DNA of 64,000 bases from positions 372,001-436,000 of the forward strand of contig NZ_FOSQ01000003.1 of NCBI RefSeq assembly GCF_900114315.1, written 5' to 3'. Below, piece after piece: positions 1-7,756 of the stretch. Both the position numbers and the translations under genes were made by a program. This stretch comes from Falsiroseomonas stagni DSM 19981. GTDB lineage: Bacteria > Pseudomonadota > Alphaproteobacteria > Acetobacterales > Acetobacteraceae. Every line of letters begins with the position of its first letter. Within the stretch, counting starts at the first letter, position 1. A model generated the notes under the pieces. The model was not told where the DNA came from and did no database searches. It saw nothing but the letters and a program-made list of their open reading frames with translations.

Positions 1-2
1 AA

Positions 3-113
3 CTCCAGAACGCCGCCCGCCTGATGGAAGCCGAACTCGCGGGCTACAAGGCGCGGGAGGAACAGGCGAGGCGGGATGCCGATCTCGGCCGCCTGCCCGC
101 ACCGACCGCCTGA
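3..113 (+). CDS. 3' end of a gene upstream of pyrF, possibly LapA-like
   Basis: The window opens inside a reading frame that runs to a TGA two bases before the pyrF start. The 36 visible codons give an alanine-, arginine- and glutamate-rich hydrophilic tail ending in LPAPTA, consistent with the cytoplasmic tail of a small membrane protein. In related alphaproteobacteria a short LapA-domain (DUF1049) protein often precedes pyrF, and a charged tail would fit, but the diagnostic part lies outside the window. The close spacing suggests co-transcription with pyrF. Confidence 0.6.
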   Translation, partial: LQNAARLMEAELAGYKAREEQARRDADLGRLPAPTA

Positions 114-115
114 CC

Positions 116-829
116 ATGGCCACGACCCGGAACGCGCCCTGCGGCCTCTGCGTCGCGCTGGATGCGCCTGACCTGGCGACGGCGGAGGCCTGGGCGGCAG
201 CTGTCGCACCTTCCGCCGGGCTGCTGAAGGTCGGGCTGGAGCTGTTCTCGGCCGAGGGCGCGCCCGCGGTGCGGCGGATCGCCGCGCATCGCCCGGTCTT
301 CCTCGACCTCAAGCTGCACGACATCCCCAACACGGTGGCCGGCGCGATCCGGTCGCTGGCACCGCTCGGTGCCGCCTGGATCACAATCCATGCCGCGGGC
401 GGCGCCGCCATGGTGGCGGCGGCGCGGGAGGCGGCGGAGAAGGCCGGCGGCGCCAATCGCCCCCGGATCCTGGCCGTGACGGTGCTGACCAGCATCGATG
501 CCGCGACTCTGTCGGACATCGGCGTCGCCGGCGGCACCATGCAGCAGGTGCTGCGCCTCGGCCGCCTGGCGGTCGCCGCCGGCGCCGATGGCCTGGTGTG
601 CTCGCCGCGGGAGGTCTCGGCCCTGCGGGACGCACTGGGGGAGGGGCCTGCCCTGGTGGTGCCGGGCATCCGCCCCGTCGGCAGCGTCGCCGACGACCAG
701 GCCCGCACCGCGACGCCGGAGGCGATGGCCGCGGCGGGCGCGACCTGGGTGGTGGTCGGCCGCCCCATCACCAAGGCCGCGGACCCCGGCGCCGCGGCGC
801 AGGGCATCGCCACCGCGCTGGGCTGGTAG
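116..829 (+). CDS. pyrF: orotidine 5'-phosphate decarboxylase
   Basis: PyrF decarboxylates orotidine 5'-monophosphate to UMP, the last step of de novo pyrimidine synthesis, in the cytoplasm. The 237-residue length is normal for the family. The protein starts with a typical strand (LCVALDAPD), carries the catalytic Lys-Asp signature [11 protein letters not shown] around residues 63-73, and ends with the phosphate-binding VPGIRP and VVGRPI loops. The ATG lies two bases after the preceding stop, and the next gene, trpF, begins eight bases after its own stop, so it sits in a tight operon with the tryptophan genes. Confidence 0.97.
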   Translation: MATTRNAPCGLCVALDAPDLATAEAWAAAVAPSAGLLKVGLELFSAEGAPAVRRIAAHRPVFLDLKLHDIPNTVAGAIRSLAPLGAAWITIHAAGGAAMVAAAREAAEKAGGANRPRILAVTVLTSIDAATLSDIGVAGGTMQQVLRLGRLAVAAGADGLVCSPREVSALRDALGEGPALVVPGIRPVGSVADDQARTATPEAMAAAGATWVVVGRPITKAADPGAAAQGIATALGW

Positions 830-837
830 GCACCCCC

Positions 838-1467
838 ATGCTGGTGAAGATCTGCGGGATCAACGACGAAGCCGCGATGCGCGCGGCGGCGGGGGCCGAC
901 CTGGTCGGCTATGTCTTCTTCCCGCCCTCGCCCCGCGCGGTGACGCCGGCGCGGGCCGCGGCGCTGTCCGCCACCGTCTCCGGCGGGCCGCTGCGCGTCG
1001 GCCTCTTCGTCGATCCCACGGATGACCAGTTGGCGGAGACGCTGGCCGCCGTGCCGCTCGATATCCTGCAATTGCACGGGGAGGAGACGCCCGATCGCTG
1101 CGCCGCGATCCGCGCCCGCTTCGGCCTGCCGGTGATGAAGGCGCTCGGCATCGCCTCGGCCGCCGATCTCGATGCCCTGGCCGCCTACGCCCCGGTGGTG
1201 GATCGCTTCCTGCTGGACGCCAAGGCCCCGCCCGGCGCGCCGCTGCCCGGCGGCAATGCCGCCCCCTTCGACTGGACGCTGACCGCCGGCCGCGCCATCC
1301 CCCGCCCCTGGCTGCTGGCCGGGGGGCTGACCCCGGACAATGTGGCGGAGGCCATCCGCATCTCCGGCGCGCCCGGCGTCGACGTATCCTCGGGCGTCGA
1401 GGCCTCTCGCGGTGTGAAGGACCCGGCGCGGGTCGCCGCCTTCGTGGCGGCCGCCCGGGCGGCGTGA
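838..1467 (+). CDS. trpF: phosphoribosylanthranilate isomerase
   Basis: TrpF converts phosphoribosylanthranilate to CdRP by Amadori rearrangement in tryptophan synthesis. The 209-residue protein begins MLVKICGIND, where the cysteine in the KICG motif is the catalytic base. It has the LQLHGEE strand near residue 80 and ends with LAGGLTPDNV and GVDVSSGVE, the phosphate-binding loops of this TIM barrel. I chose the ATG eight bases after pyrF because KICGI sits at its usual position. The stop overlaps the GTG start of the next gene (GTGA). The pyrF-trpF pairing is common in this lineage. Confidence 0.97.
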   Translation: MLVKICGINDEAAMRAAAGADLVGYVFFPPSPRAVTPARAAALSATVSGGPLRVGLFVDPTDDQLAETLAAVPLDILQLHGEETPDRCAAIRARFGLPVMKALGIASAADLDALAAYAPVVDRFLLDAKAPPGAPLPGGNAAPFDWTLTAGRAIPRPWLLAGGLTPDNVAEAIRISGAPGVDVSSGVEASRGVKDPARVAAFVAAARAA

Positions 1468-2039
1468 TCCGGCCCGCGACCCGCGCCGACGCCCCCGCGA
1501 TCGGGGAGATGCACGCCCGCGCCTGGACGGAAACCTACCCTGGCCTGGTTCCCGCGGCGCTGTTCGAGGAGATGACGAACCCCGCCCGCCGCCGCGCCGC
1601 CTGGGCGCGCAACCTGGCCGAACCGCTGCTGGAAGGCGGCACGTTGGTGGCGGAGGAGGCGGGCGCCATCATCGGCTTCGTCAGCGTCTGCCGGGCGCGG
1701 GACGCCGCCCTGGGCACGGCGGGGGAGGTCTCCGGCCTCTACCTGCTGCGCCAGGCCCAGCGCCGCGGCCTCGGCCGCGCCTTGCTGGCGGCCGGCGCCG
1801 CGCGGTTGATGGCGGCGGGCATCACGGACGCCGCCGCCTGGGTGCTGGATGCCAATCACCAGGCCCGCGCCTTCTATGCCGCCACCGGCGCCGTCCCAGG
1901 CATCAGCCAGACCGGCTACCACCGCGAAACAGCCGTTTCCGAGACCGCCTATCTCTGGCGCGATCTGTCTTGCATCCCACCTCATCACCACACGGGTCCC
2001 GCTTCGGCGTCAGCCGCCGCGAAAGCCCGCGGTATCTGA
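1464..2039 (+). CDS. GNAT-family N-acetyltransferase
   Basis: This 191-residue protein has the GNAT fold: an N-terminal IRPATRADAPAIGEMHARAW segment, then the acetyl-CoA-binding region around residues 97-110 (LYLLRQAQRRGLGRALL, which fits the Q/RxxGxG/A motif) and a C-terminal VLDANHQARAFY helix typical of RimI-like enzymes. It probably acetylates a small molecule or a protein amine; the substrate cannot be told. It starts with GTG overlapping the trpF stop, so it is translationally coupled to trpF and lies between trpF and trpB, where the two are usually adjacent. The last 30 residues look like an unstructured tail. Confidence 0.85.
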   Translation: MIRPATRADAPAIGEMHARAWTETYPGLVPAALFEEMTNPARRRAAWARNLAEPLLEGGTLVAEEAGAIIGFVSVCRARDAALGTAGEVSGLYLLRQAQRRGLGRALLAAGAARLMAAGITDAAAWVLDANHQARAFYAATGAVPGISQTGYHRETAVSETAYLWRDLSCIPPHHHTGPASASAAAKARGI

Positions 2040-2113
2040 CGCCGAAGCGAGACGCCCCGGGCCCGTGACCCTTCCGCCGCCCTGCGCTAAAGACGGCCCG
2101 ACGCCCAGGAATA

Positions 2114-3358
2114 ATGCCCGTGAACAAGCCCCTTCCCAATTCCCTTCGCCAGGGTCCTGACGGCCGCGGCCGCTTCGGTGAATTCGGTGGCCGTTTCGTC
2201 GCCGAGACCCTGATGCCCCTGATCCTCGAGGTCGAGGCCGCCTACGAGGCCTCCAAGAAGGACGCGGCCTTCCAGGCGGAATGGCGCCGGCTGCTCACGC
2301 ATTACGTCGGCCGGCCGAGCCCGCTCTGGTACGCGGAACGCCTCACGACCCATCTCCGCAAGAAGGCGGCGCCCGGCAAGGGTGCCAAGGTGTATTTCAA
2401 GCGGGACGAGCTGAACCACACCGGTGCGCACAAGATCAACGCCGTGCTCGGCCAGATCCTGCTGGCGAAGAAGATGGGCAAGACGCGCATCATCGCGGAG
2501 ACGGGTGCGGGCCAGCACGGCGTCGCGACGGCCACCGCCTGCGCGCTGATGGACCTGCCCTGCGTCGTCTACATGGGCGCCACCGATGTGGAGCGGCAGC
2601 AGCCCAACGTCTTCCGCATGAAGCTGCTGGGCGCGCAAATCGTGCCCGTCACCTCCGGCGCCGCGACGCTGAAGGATGCGATGAACGAAGGCCTTCGCGA
2701 CTGGGTCGCGAATGTCCACGACACCTACTACTGCATCGGCACCGTCGCCGGCCCCCACCCCTATCCCGCCATGGTGCGCGACTTCCAGAGCGTGATCGGC
2801 ACCGAAGCCCGCGCGCAGATGCTGGAAGCCGAAGGCCGCCTGCCGGATGTGCTGGTCGCCGCCGTCGGCGGTGGCTCCAACGCCATGGGACTGTTTTATC
2901 CGTTCCTCGACGACAAGGATGTCGCGATGGTCGGCGTGGAAGCTGCGGGCCGTGGCCTCGACACGCATGAACACGCCGCCGCGCTCTCCCGCGGCCGGCC
3001 CGGTGTGCTGCATGGCAACCGCACCTACCTGCTGCAGGATGGCGACGGCCAGATCACGGAAGCGCACAGCATCTCCGCCGGCCTCGACTATCCCGGCGTC
3101 GGCCCCGAACACTCCTGGCTGCATGAGATCGGCCGCGTGCAATACGTGGGCGCGACGGATGACGAGGCGCTGGAAGCCTTTCAATTGTGCTCCCGCCAGG
3201 AAGGCATCATCCCGGCGCTGGAGCCCGCGCATGCGCTGGCCCATGTCATCAAGGCGGCGCCCGAGATGCCGGCCGACAGCATCATGCTGATGAATCTCTG
3301 CGGCCGCGGGGACAAGGACATCTTCACCGTGGCGAAGCACCTGGGCGAGAACATCTGA
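2114..3358 (+). CDS. trpB: tryptophan synthase beta subunit
   Basis: TrpB joins indole to L-serine using PLP to give tryptophan, as the beta part of the alpha2-beta2 complex. At 414 residues it has normal length. The PLP lysine is in [13 protein letters not shown] (about residues 98-110), the substrate loop is ETGAGQHG, and the phosphate-binding glycine loop is VGGGSNAMG. It begins 74 bases after the acetyltransferase and its stop is one base from the trpA start, so trpB and trpA are coupled. No attenuator or leader peptide with tryptophan codons is evident in the short upstream gap. Confidence 0.98.
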   Translation: MPVNKPLPNSLRQGPDGRGRFGEFGGRFVAETLMPLILEVEAAYEASKKDAAFQAEWRRLLTHYVGRPSPLWYAERLTTHLRKKAAPGKGAKVYFKRDELNHTGAHKINAVLGQILLAKKMGKTRIIAETGAGQHGVATATACALMDLPCVVYMGATDVERQQPNVFRMKLLGAQIVPVTSGAATLKDAMNEGLRDWVANVHDTYYCIGTVAGPHPYPAMVRDFQSVIGTEARAQMLEAEGRLPDVLVAAVGGGSNAMGLFYPFLDDKDVAMVGVEAAGRGLDTHEHAAALSRGRPGVLHGNRTYLLQDGDGQITEAHSISAGLDYPGVGPEHSWLHEIGRVQYVGATDDEALEAFQLCSRQEGIIPALEPAHALAHVIKAAPEMPADSIMLMNLCGRGDKDIFTVAKHLGENI

Positions 3359-3359
3359 G

Positions 3360-4193
3360 ATGAGCCGCATCGCCGCCAAATTCGCCGCCCTCCGCCAGGA
3401 AGGTCGCGGTGCCCTCGTCACCTACCTCCAGGCCTTCGATCCGGACCGGGAGACCTACCGCGCCATCCTGCACGGCCTGCCCGCCGCCGGCGCCGATGTC
3501 ATCGAAGTGGGCGTGCCCTTCACGGATCCCATGGCCGATGGCCCGTCGATCCAGAAGGCCGGGCAGCGCGCGCTGAAGGCCGGCGCCACGGCGGCCGGCG
3601 TGCTCGACCTGGTGCGCAGCCTGCGGACGCTGGATGACACCACCCCGGTGGTGCTGATGGGCTACTACAACCCGATCCTCACCTACGGCGTCGAAGCCTT
3701 CTGCAAGGATGCCGCCACCGCCGGCGCCGACGGCCTCATCATCGTCGATGTCCCGCCGGAGGAAGCGGATGAGGTGGAGCCGCATGCAACGGCCAACGGC
3801 CTCGACCTGATCCGCCTGATCGCCCCAACCACGGACGAGGCGCGGCTGCCCAAGGTTCTCGCGGCCACCACGGGCTTCATCTACTACGTCGCCATCACCG
3901 GCATCACCGGCACGCGCAGCGCGGACTATGCGTCCATGGCGCCGACCATCGCGAACCTCAAGCGCCACACCGACCTGCCCGTCGCGATCGGCTTCGGCAT
4001 CCGCAGCCCCGCGCAGGCGGCGGAAGCGGCGCAGGCGGCGGACGGTGCCGTGGTCGGCACGGCCCTCGTGGACACGCTGGCGGCGAGCCTCGACAGCGAA
4101 GGCCGCGCCGGCCCGGACACCGTGAAGAACGTGCTTGGCCAGGTCAGCGGCCTGGCGCAGGCCGTGCGCGCGGCGCGGAAGGTCGCGGCGTGA
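3360..4193 (+). CDS. trpA: tryptophan synthase alpha subunit
   Basis: TrpA cleaves indole-3-glycerol phosphate to indole and glyceraldehyde 3-phosphate, passing indole to TrpB. The 277-residue TIM barrel has the catalytic glutamate in the [16 protein letters not shown] stretch (about residues 48-63) and the aspartate in [10 protein letters not shown], with the phosphate loops ITGITGTR and GFGIRSP. It follows trpB by one base. In many alphaproteobacteria accD follows trpA directly. Here a hairpin array follows, and accD is about 15 kb away on the other strand. Confidence 0.98.
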   Translation: MSRIAAKFAALRQEGRGALVTYLQAFDPDRETYRAILHGLPAAGADVIEVGVPFTDPMADGPSIQKAGQRALKAGATAAGVLDLVRSLRTLDDTTPVVLMGYYNPILTYGVEAFCKDAATAGADGLIIVDVPPEEADEVEPHATANGLDLIRLIAPTTDEARLPKVLAATTGFIYYVAITGITGTRSADYASMAPTIANLKRHTDLPVAIGFGIRSPAQAAEAAQAADGAVVGTALVDTLAASLDSEGRAGPDTVKNVLGQVSGLAQAVRAARKVAA

Positions 4194-4201
4194 GGCAAGC
4201 A

Positions 4202-4412
4202 GCAGGGGGACGCTGTCCCCCTGCACCCCCTGCCAGGGTCCAACGGGACCCTGGACCGCGAGGTTTTATCGGCGGGTGAAGGGAGGGGCCTGGAACGCGC
4301 GCTTGTCCGGCGCGGGCTCGGTGCCCCTCCCTCCACCCGCCGATCAATTCATGGGTTCCCAAGGGGCCGCTGCCCCTTGGCATGGGGGTGCGGGGGAACG
4401 GCGTTCCCCCGC
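4202..4412 (+). repeat. array of five hairpins after trpA
   Basis: The gap after trpA is a string of perfect or near-perfect inverted repeats. Arms are at 4202-4210/4216-4224, 4233-4241/4246-4254, 4268-4289/4323-4344, 4359-4367/4372-4380 and 4390-4399/4403-4412. The third is a 22-bp stem with a single A/G mismatch. The first two match elements after addB, oxyR and the MBOAT gene and follow the trpA stop by eight bases, so they may act as a terminator or mRNA-end stabiliser. The rest looks like a pile-up of similar GC-rich palindromes. Confidence 0.85.
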
Positions 4413-4430
4413 GGGCAACCGCAGCCGCCC

Positions 4431-5465
4431 TCAGCCCGCGGCGGGCAGGCCCTTGCTCGTGCTGTACTCGAAGTGCAGCGCCTCGCCCGGGAAGACCCGC
4501 GGGTGGATGGCGTGGGCGGCCATCGCGGCTTCGGAGAAGCCTTGCAGGATCAGTTTCAACTTGCCCGGGTAGGTCGCGATGTCGCCGATGGCGTGGATGC
4601 CGGGGATGGTGGTTTCGCAGGTCGCGGGCGTGACGGCGATGTGGCTGCGTTCCAGCCCGAGCCCCCAATCCGCGATCGGGCCGAGTTCCATGGACAGCCC
4701 GAAGAAGGCCAGCAGGTGGTCCGCCGGCACGGTCTTCACCTCCCCCTTAAGGGTCGCGAGCGACACGCCGGTGAGCTGGCCGCCTTCGCCTTCCAGCCCG
4801 TGCAGCTGGTAGGGAATCGCCAGCTCGATCTCGCCGCGTTCGGCCGCCTGCTTGAGTTGGGCCGCGCTTTCGGGCGCGCAGCGGAACTTGTCGCGGCGAT
4901 GCACCACCGTGACCTTGGCGGCGATCTGCTTGAGGCTGAGTGCCCAATCCACCGCGCTGTCGCCGCCGCCCGCGATCACCACCTGCTTGCCGCGGAAATC
5001 CTCGCGGCGGCTGACCATGTAGCGCACGCCGCCCGTGGCCTCGAACTCGGCCAGGCGGTCGAGGGGCGGGCGGTTGGGGCCGAAGGCGCCGGCGCCGGCG
5101 GCCACCACCACCGCCTTGCAGCGGATGGTGTCGCCCGTGCTGGTGGCGAGGACGAAGCCATCGCCCTCCTGCCGCAGGGCATCGACGCGGCGGCCCATCA
5201 TCAGCAGCGGGTTGAAGGGCGCGCATTGCTTGTGGAGTTGCGCGATGAGGTCGGCGCCCGCGATCTCGGGATGGGCGGGGATGTCGAAGATCGGCTTCTC
5301 CGGATACAGCGCGGCGCATTGGCCGCCGATCTCCTCCAGCGCGTCGATCACCACGGTCTTCATCCGCAGCATCCCGCATTCGAACACCGCGAACAGCCCC
5401 ACGGGCCCGGCGCCGATGATCGCCACATCCGTCTCGACCACTGCGGTCATCCGATCCGTCCCCAT
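4431..5465 (-). CDS. ferredoxin--NADP(+) reductase-like flavoprotein (type 2)
   Basis: This 344-residue FAD enzyme is built like thioredoxin reductase but has no CxxC redox pair, as expected for the type 2 ferredoxin/flavodoxin-NADP reductases (Bacillus YumC-like). The FAD-binding GAGPVG lies near residue 18, and the NADPH-binding GGGDSAVDWAL near residue 160. IHAIGDIATYPGKLKLILQG near the C-terminus is the second FAD motif. It probably moves electrons between NADPH and ferredoxin. An in-frame ATG at 5450 gives MTAVVETDVAIIG and has a GGGGAC-like site upstream; it is an alternative start. It is convergent with trpA and divergent from tsaE. Confidence 0.88.
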   Translation of the reverse strand: MGTDRMTAVVETDVAIIGAGPVGLFAVFECGMLRMKTVVIDALEEIGGQCAALYPEKPIFDIPAHPEIAGADLIAQLHKQCAPFNPLLMMGRRVDALRQEGDGFVLATSTGDTIRCKAVVVAAGAGAFGPNRPPLDRLAEFEATGGVRYMVSRREDFRGKQVVIAGGGDSAVDWALSLKQIAAKVTVVHRRDKFRCAPESAAQLKQAAERGEIELAIPYQLHGLEGEGGQLTGVSLATLKGEVKTVPADHLLAFFGLSMELGPIADWGLGLERSHIAVTPATCETTIPGIHAIGDIATYPGKLKLILQGFSEAAMAAHAIHPRVFPGEALHFEYSTSKGLPAAG

Positions 5466-5580
5466 GCCATCCTCGCGCGCACCCCTTGGCCGAAGCCCTC
5501 GGCCCGATCAAGAGCGCAGGATCAAATTGGGAACGGGTCCGCTTGTGCCAGGGGGGTGCGGGAGGGCAGATTGGCCCCGC

Positions 5581-6033
5581 ATGTCGCGCACGCTGCTCCT
5601 CCCCGATGAAGGCGCCACCGCCGCGCTGGCCGCCCGCCTGGCGCGGCTGGCCCGGCCCGGGGACGCCGTGCTGCTGGAAGGCCCGCTCGGCGCTGGCAAA
5701 TCCGCCTTCGCCCGTGCCTTCCTGCGCGCTGCATCCGGCGATCCGGCGCTGGAGGTGCCATCGCCGACCTTCACCCTGGTGCAGTCCTACGACCTTCCCG
5801 CCGGCCCTGCCTTCCACTTCGACCTCTGGCGCCTCGATGGCCCCGGCGGCCTGGCGGAGCTGGGGTGGGAGGAGGCGCGGGAGGGAATCGTGCTCGTGGA
5901 ATGGCCCGACCGCCTGGGCGATTGGCGGCCCGACAACGCCCTGGTCATCACCCTGGCGCCTGGTGCCACGGAGGATTCGCGCGTGGCGACGTTGGCGGGA
6001 TGGGACGGGCGGCTGCAGGACCTCACGGCATGA
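5581..6033 (+). CDS. tsaE: tRNA threonylcarbamoyladenosine biosynthesis ATPase
   Basis: TsaE is the small ATPase that works with TsaB and TsaD to make the t6A modification of ANN-reading tRNAs. The 150-residue protein has the Walker A loop GPLGAGKS (about residues 39-46), the family signature EVPSPTFTLVQSY and the conserved ELGWEEA segment. I chose the ATG at 5581 because it gives the usual short N-terminus before the P-loop; the frame is open further upstream without homology. Its stop overlaps the start of amgK (ATGA). A tsaE-amgK-murU order is common in Gram-negative bacteria. Confidence 0.93.
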   Translation: MSRTLLLPDEGATAALAARLARLARPGDAVLLEGPLGAGKSAFARAFLRAASGDPALEVPSPTFTLVQSYDLPAGPAFHFDLWRLDGPGGLAELGWEEAREGIVLVEWPDRLGDWRPDNALVITLAPGATEDSRVATLAGWDGRLQDLTA

Positions 6034-7031
6034 TGCGGGCGGCGGAAGCGGCTTCCTTCCTGGCGGAGCATGGCTATGGCGCGGCGGATTATGCGCCGCT
6101 GCCGGCCGATGCCTCCTTCCGCAGCTACGCCAGGCTGCGCGGCGGCCCGCGCCCCGTGCTGCTGATGGACGCGCCGCCGCCGCAGGAGGATCTGCGCCCC
6201 TTCCTCGCCATCGCGGCCCATCTGCGCGATGCCGGGCTCTCGGCGCCGGACATCATCGCGGCCGATGTGACGCGCGGCTTCTGCCTGGTCGAGGATTTCG
6301 GCGCGGCCACGGTGGCGCAGTTGCTGGATGCCGGCGATGACCCGGCGCCCCATTACCTGGCCGCCACCGCCGCGCTGGCCCGCCTGCACGCCGTGCCCCC
6401 GCCGGACGGCCTGCCCGCCTGGGGCATCGACCGCATGACGGAAACCGCCGGCGCCACTTTTCTTCAGTGGTGGTGGCCGGCGACTTTCGGCGCGGCGCCC
6501 ACCGCGGACGTCATCGCGGCGTTCGAGGGCGCGATGCGCGCCATGCTGGCCCCCTTCCAGGGGACCGGCTTCGTCCACCGCGACTATTTCCCCGCCAACC
6601 TCATGCCGCTGCCGAATCGCGAGGCGCCGCTTGATGTCGGCATCCTCGATTTCCAGGACGCCGCCATCGGCCACCCCGCCTATGACCTCGTCTCCTTGAC
6701 CGAGGATGCCCGGCGGGACGTGGACCCGGCGCTGAGGGCGGCCTGCATCGCGCGCTACCTGGCGCTGCGGCCGGACCTCGATGCGGGCGATTTCCGCGCT
6801 GCCATGGCCGCCTGCGCGGCGCAGCGGCATCTGCGTGTCGCGGCGCTCTGGGTGCGGCTGGCGCGGCGGGACGGGAAGCCGCATTACCTGGTGCACGGGC
6901 CGCGCTGCTGGGCGCAGCTCGGCCGCGCGCTCTCCCACCCCGCCACGGCACCGCTGCGCGACTTCCTGGATGCGCATGTGCCGCCTTCCATGCGACAGAA
7001 TCCCCTCGTTCTTCAGGACGCCACGGCATGA
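6030..7031 (+). CDS. amgK: anomeric N-acetylmuramate/N-acetylglucosamine kinase
   Basis: AmgK phosphorylates MurNAc at C1 in the peptidoglycan-recycling route that bypasses de novo UDP-MurNAc synthesis. The 333-residue protein has an APH/choline-kinase fold: a Brenner motif HRDYFPANL and a metal-binding LDFQDAAIGHPAYDL. It overlaps tsaE at its start and murU at its end by four bases each, and pairing with a MurU-type nucleotidyltransferase is what defines this pathway in Pseudomonas and Caulobacter. The function is inferred from family and context. An ATG at 6033 follows the one chosen at 6030. Confidence 0.85.
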   Translation: MMRAAEAASFLAEHGYGAADYAPLPADASFRSYARLRGGPRPVLLMDAPPPQEDLRPFLAIAAHLRDAGLSAPDIIAADVTRGFCLVEDFGAATVAQLLDAGDDPAPHYLAATAALARLHAVPPPDGLPAWGIDRMTETAGATFLQWWWPATFGAAPTADVIAAFEGAMRAMLAPFQGTGFVHRDYFPANLMPLPNREAPLDVGILDFQDAAIGHPAYDLVSLTEDARRDVDPALRAACIARYLALRPDLDAGDFRAAMAACAAQRHLRVAALWVRLARRDGKPHYLVHGPRCWAQLGRALSHPATAPLRDFLDAHVPPSMRQNPLVLQDATA

Positions 7032-7756
7032 TCGCCCTCTCCCACGCCATGGTGCTCGCCGCCGGCCTCGGCACCCGCATGCGGCCGTTGACGGATGACC
7101 GCCCGAAGCCGCTGCTGCCGCTGGAAGGCCGCAGCCTGCTGCACCATGCGCTGGACCGCCTGGCCGCCGCTGGTGTCACGCATCACGTCGTGAACGCGCA
7201 TTACTTCGCCGACCAGGTCGCGGAATCCGTCGCGGCGCATGACGCGCCCGGCCGCCTGGTGCTGCGGGAGGATGTGCTGCTGGAAACCGGCGGCGGCATC
7301 ACCAACGCGCTGCCGCATCTGGGCGAAAGCCCCTTCGCCGTCATCAATGGCGATGCCTTCTGGCTGGATGGCCCGACCCCGGCGCTGGACCGCCTGGCCG
7401 CCGCCTTCGACGGTGCGGAGATGGACGCGCTGCTGCTGCTGGTCCGCACCGCCCAGGTGGATGGAGAGGTCGGGCGCGGCGACTTCCTGCTCGACCCGCT
7501 CGGCCGCGTGCGCCGGCCGAAGGAGCGGGAGATCTCCCCCTACCTCTTCGCCGGCGTGCAGATCCTCTCGCCGCGACTGTTCCGGGAGGCGCCGCCCGGT
7601 CCCTTCTCCCTCAACGTCCTGTTCGACCGCGCGATCGAGGAAGGGCGCATGTTCGGCCTGGTGCATGATGGCGCCTGGTTCCACCTGTCCACACCGCGCG
7701 ACCTGGACCGGGCGGAGACGATGCTGCGCGCGGGCATGCTCACCGCGTTGTTCTGA
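7028..7756 (+). CDS. murU: MurNAc-1-phosphate uridylyltransferase
   Basis: MurU makes UDP-MurNAc from MurNAc-1-phosphate and UTP. The 242-residue protein begins with the nucleotidyltransferase signature AAGLGTRMRPLTDDRPKPLL (about residues 11-30), has ETGGGI and the metal-binding VINGDAFW near residue 105. It lacks the left-handed helix domain of GlmU, as expected for MurU. It overlaps amgK by four bases and its stop shares one base with the addB start, so recycling and DNA-repair genes are in one transcription unit. Confidence 0.87.
   Translation: MIALSHAMVLAAGLGTRMRPLTDDRPKPLLPLEGRSLLHHALDRLAAAGVTHHVVNAHYFADQVAESVAAHDAPGRLVLREDVLLETGGGITNALPHLGESPFAVINGDAFWLDGPTPALDRLAAAFDGAEMDALLLLVRTAQVDGEVGRGDFLLDPLGRVRRPKEREISPYLFAGVQILSPRLFREAPPGPFSLNVLFDRAIEEGRMFGLVHDGAWFHLSTPRDLDRAETMLRAGMLTALF

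Noticed and set aside
2040-2113. Attenuator or leader peptide before trpB
   Set aside because: No run of tryptophan codons or alternative hairpins fits in the 74-bp gap.
2087-3421. Long minus-strand frame opposite trpB (444 codons)
   Set aside because: It is a mirror frame of trpB. High GC gives long antisense frames, and the sequence is arginine/histidine/aspartate-rich with no family match.
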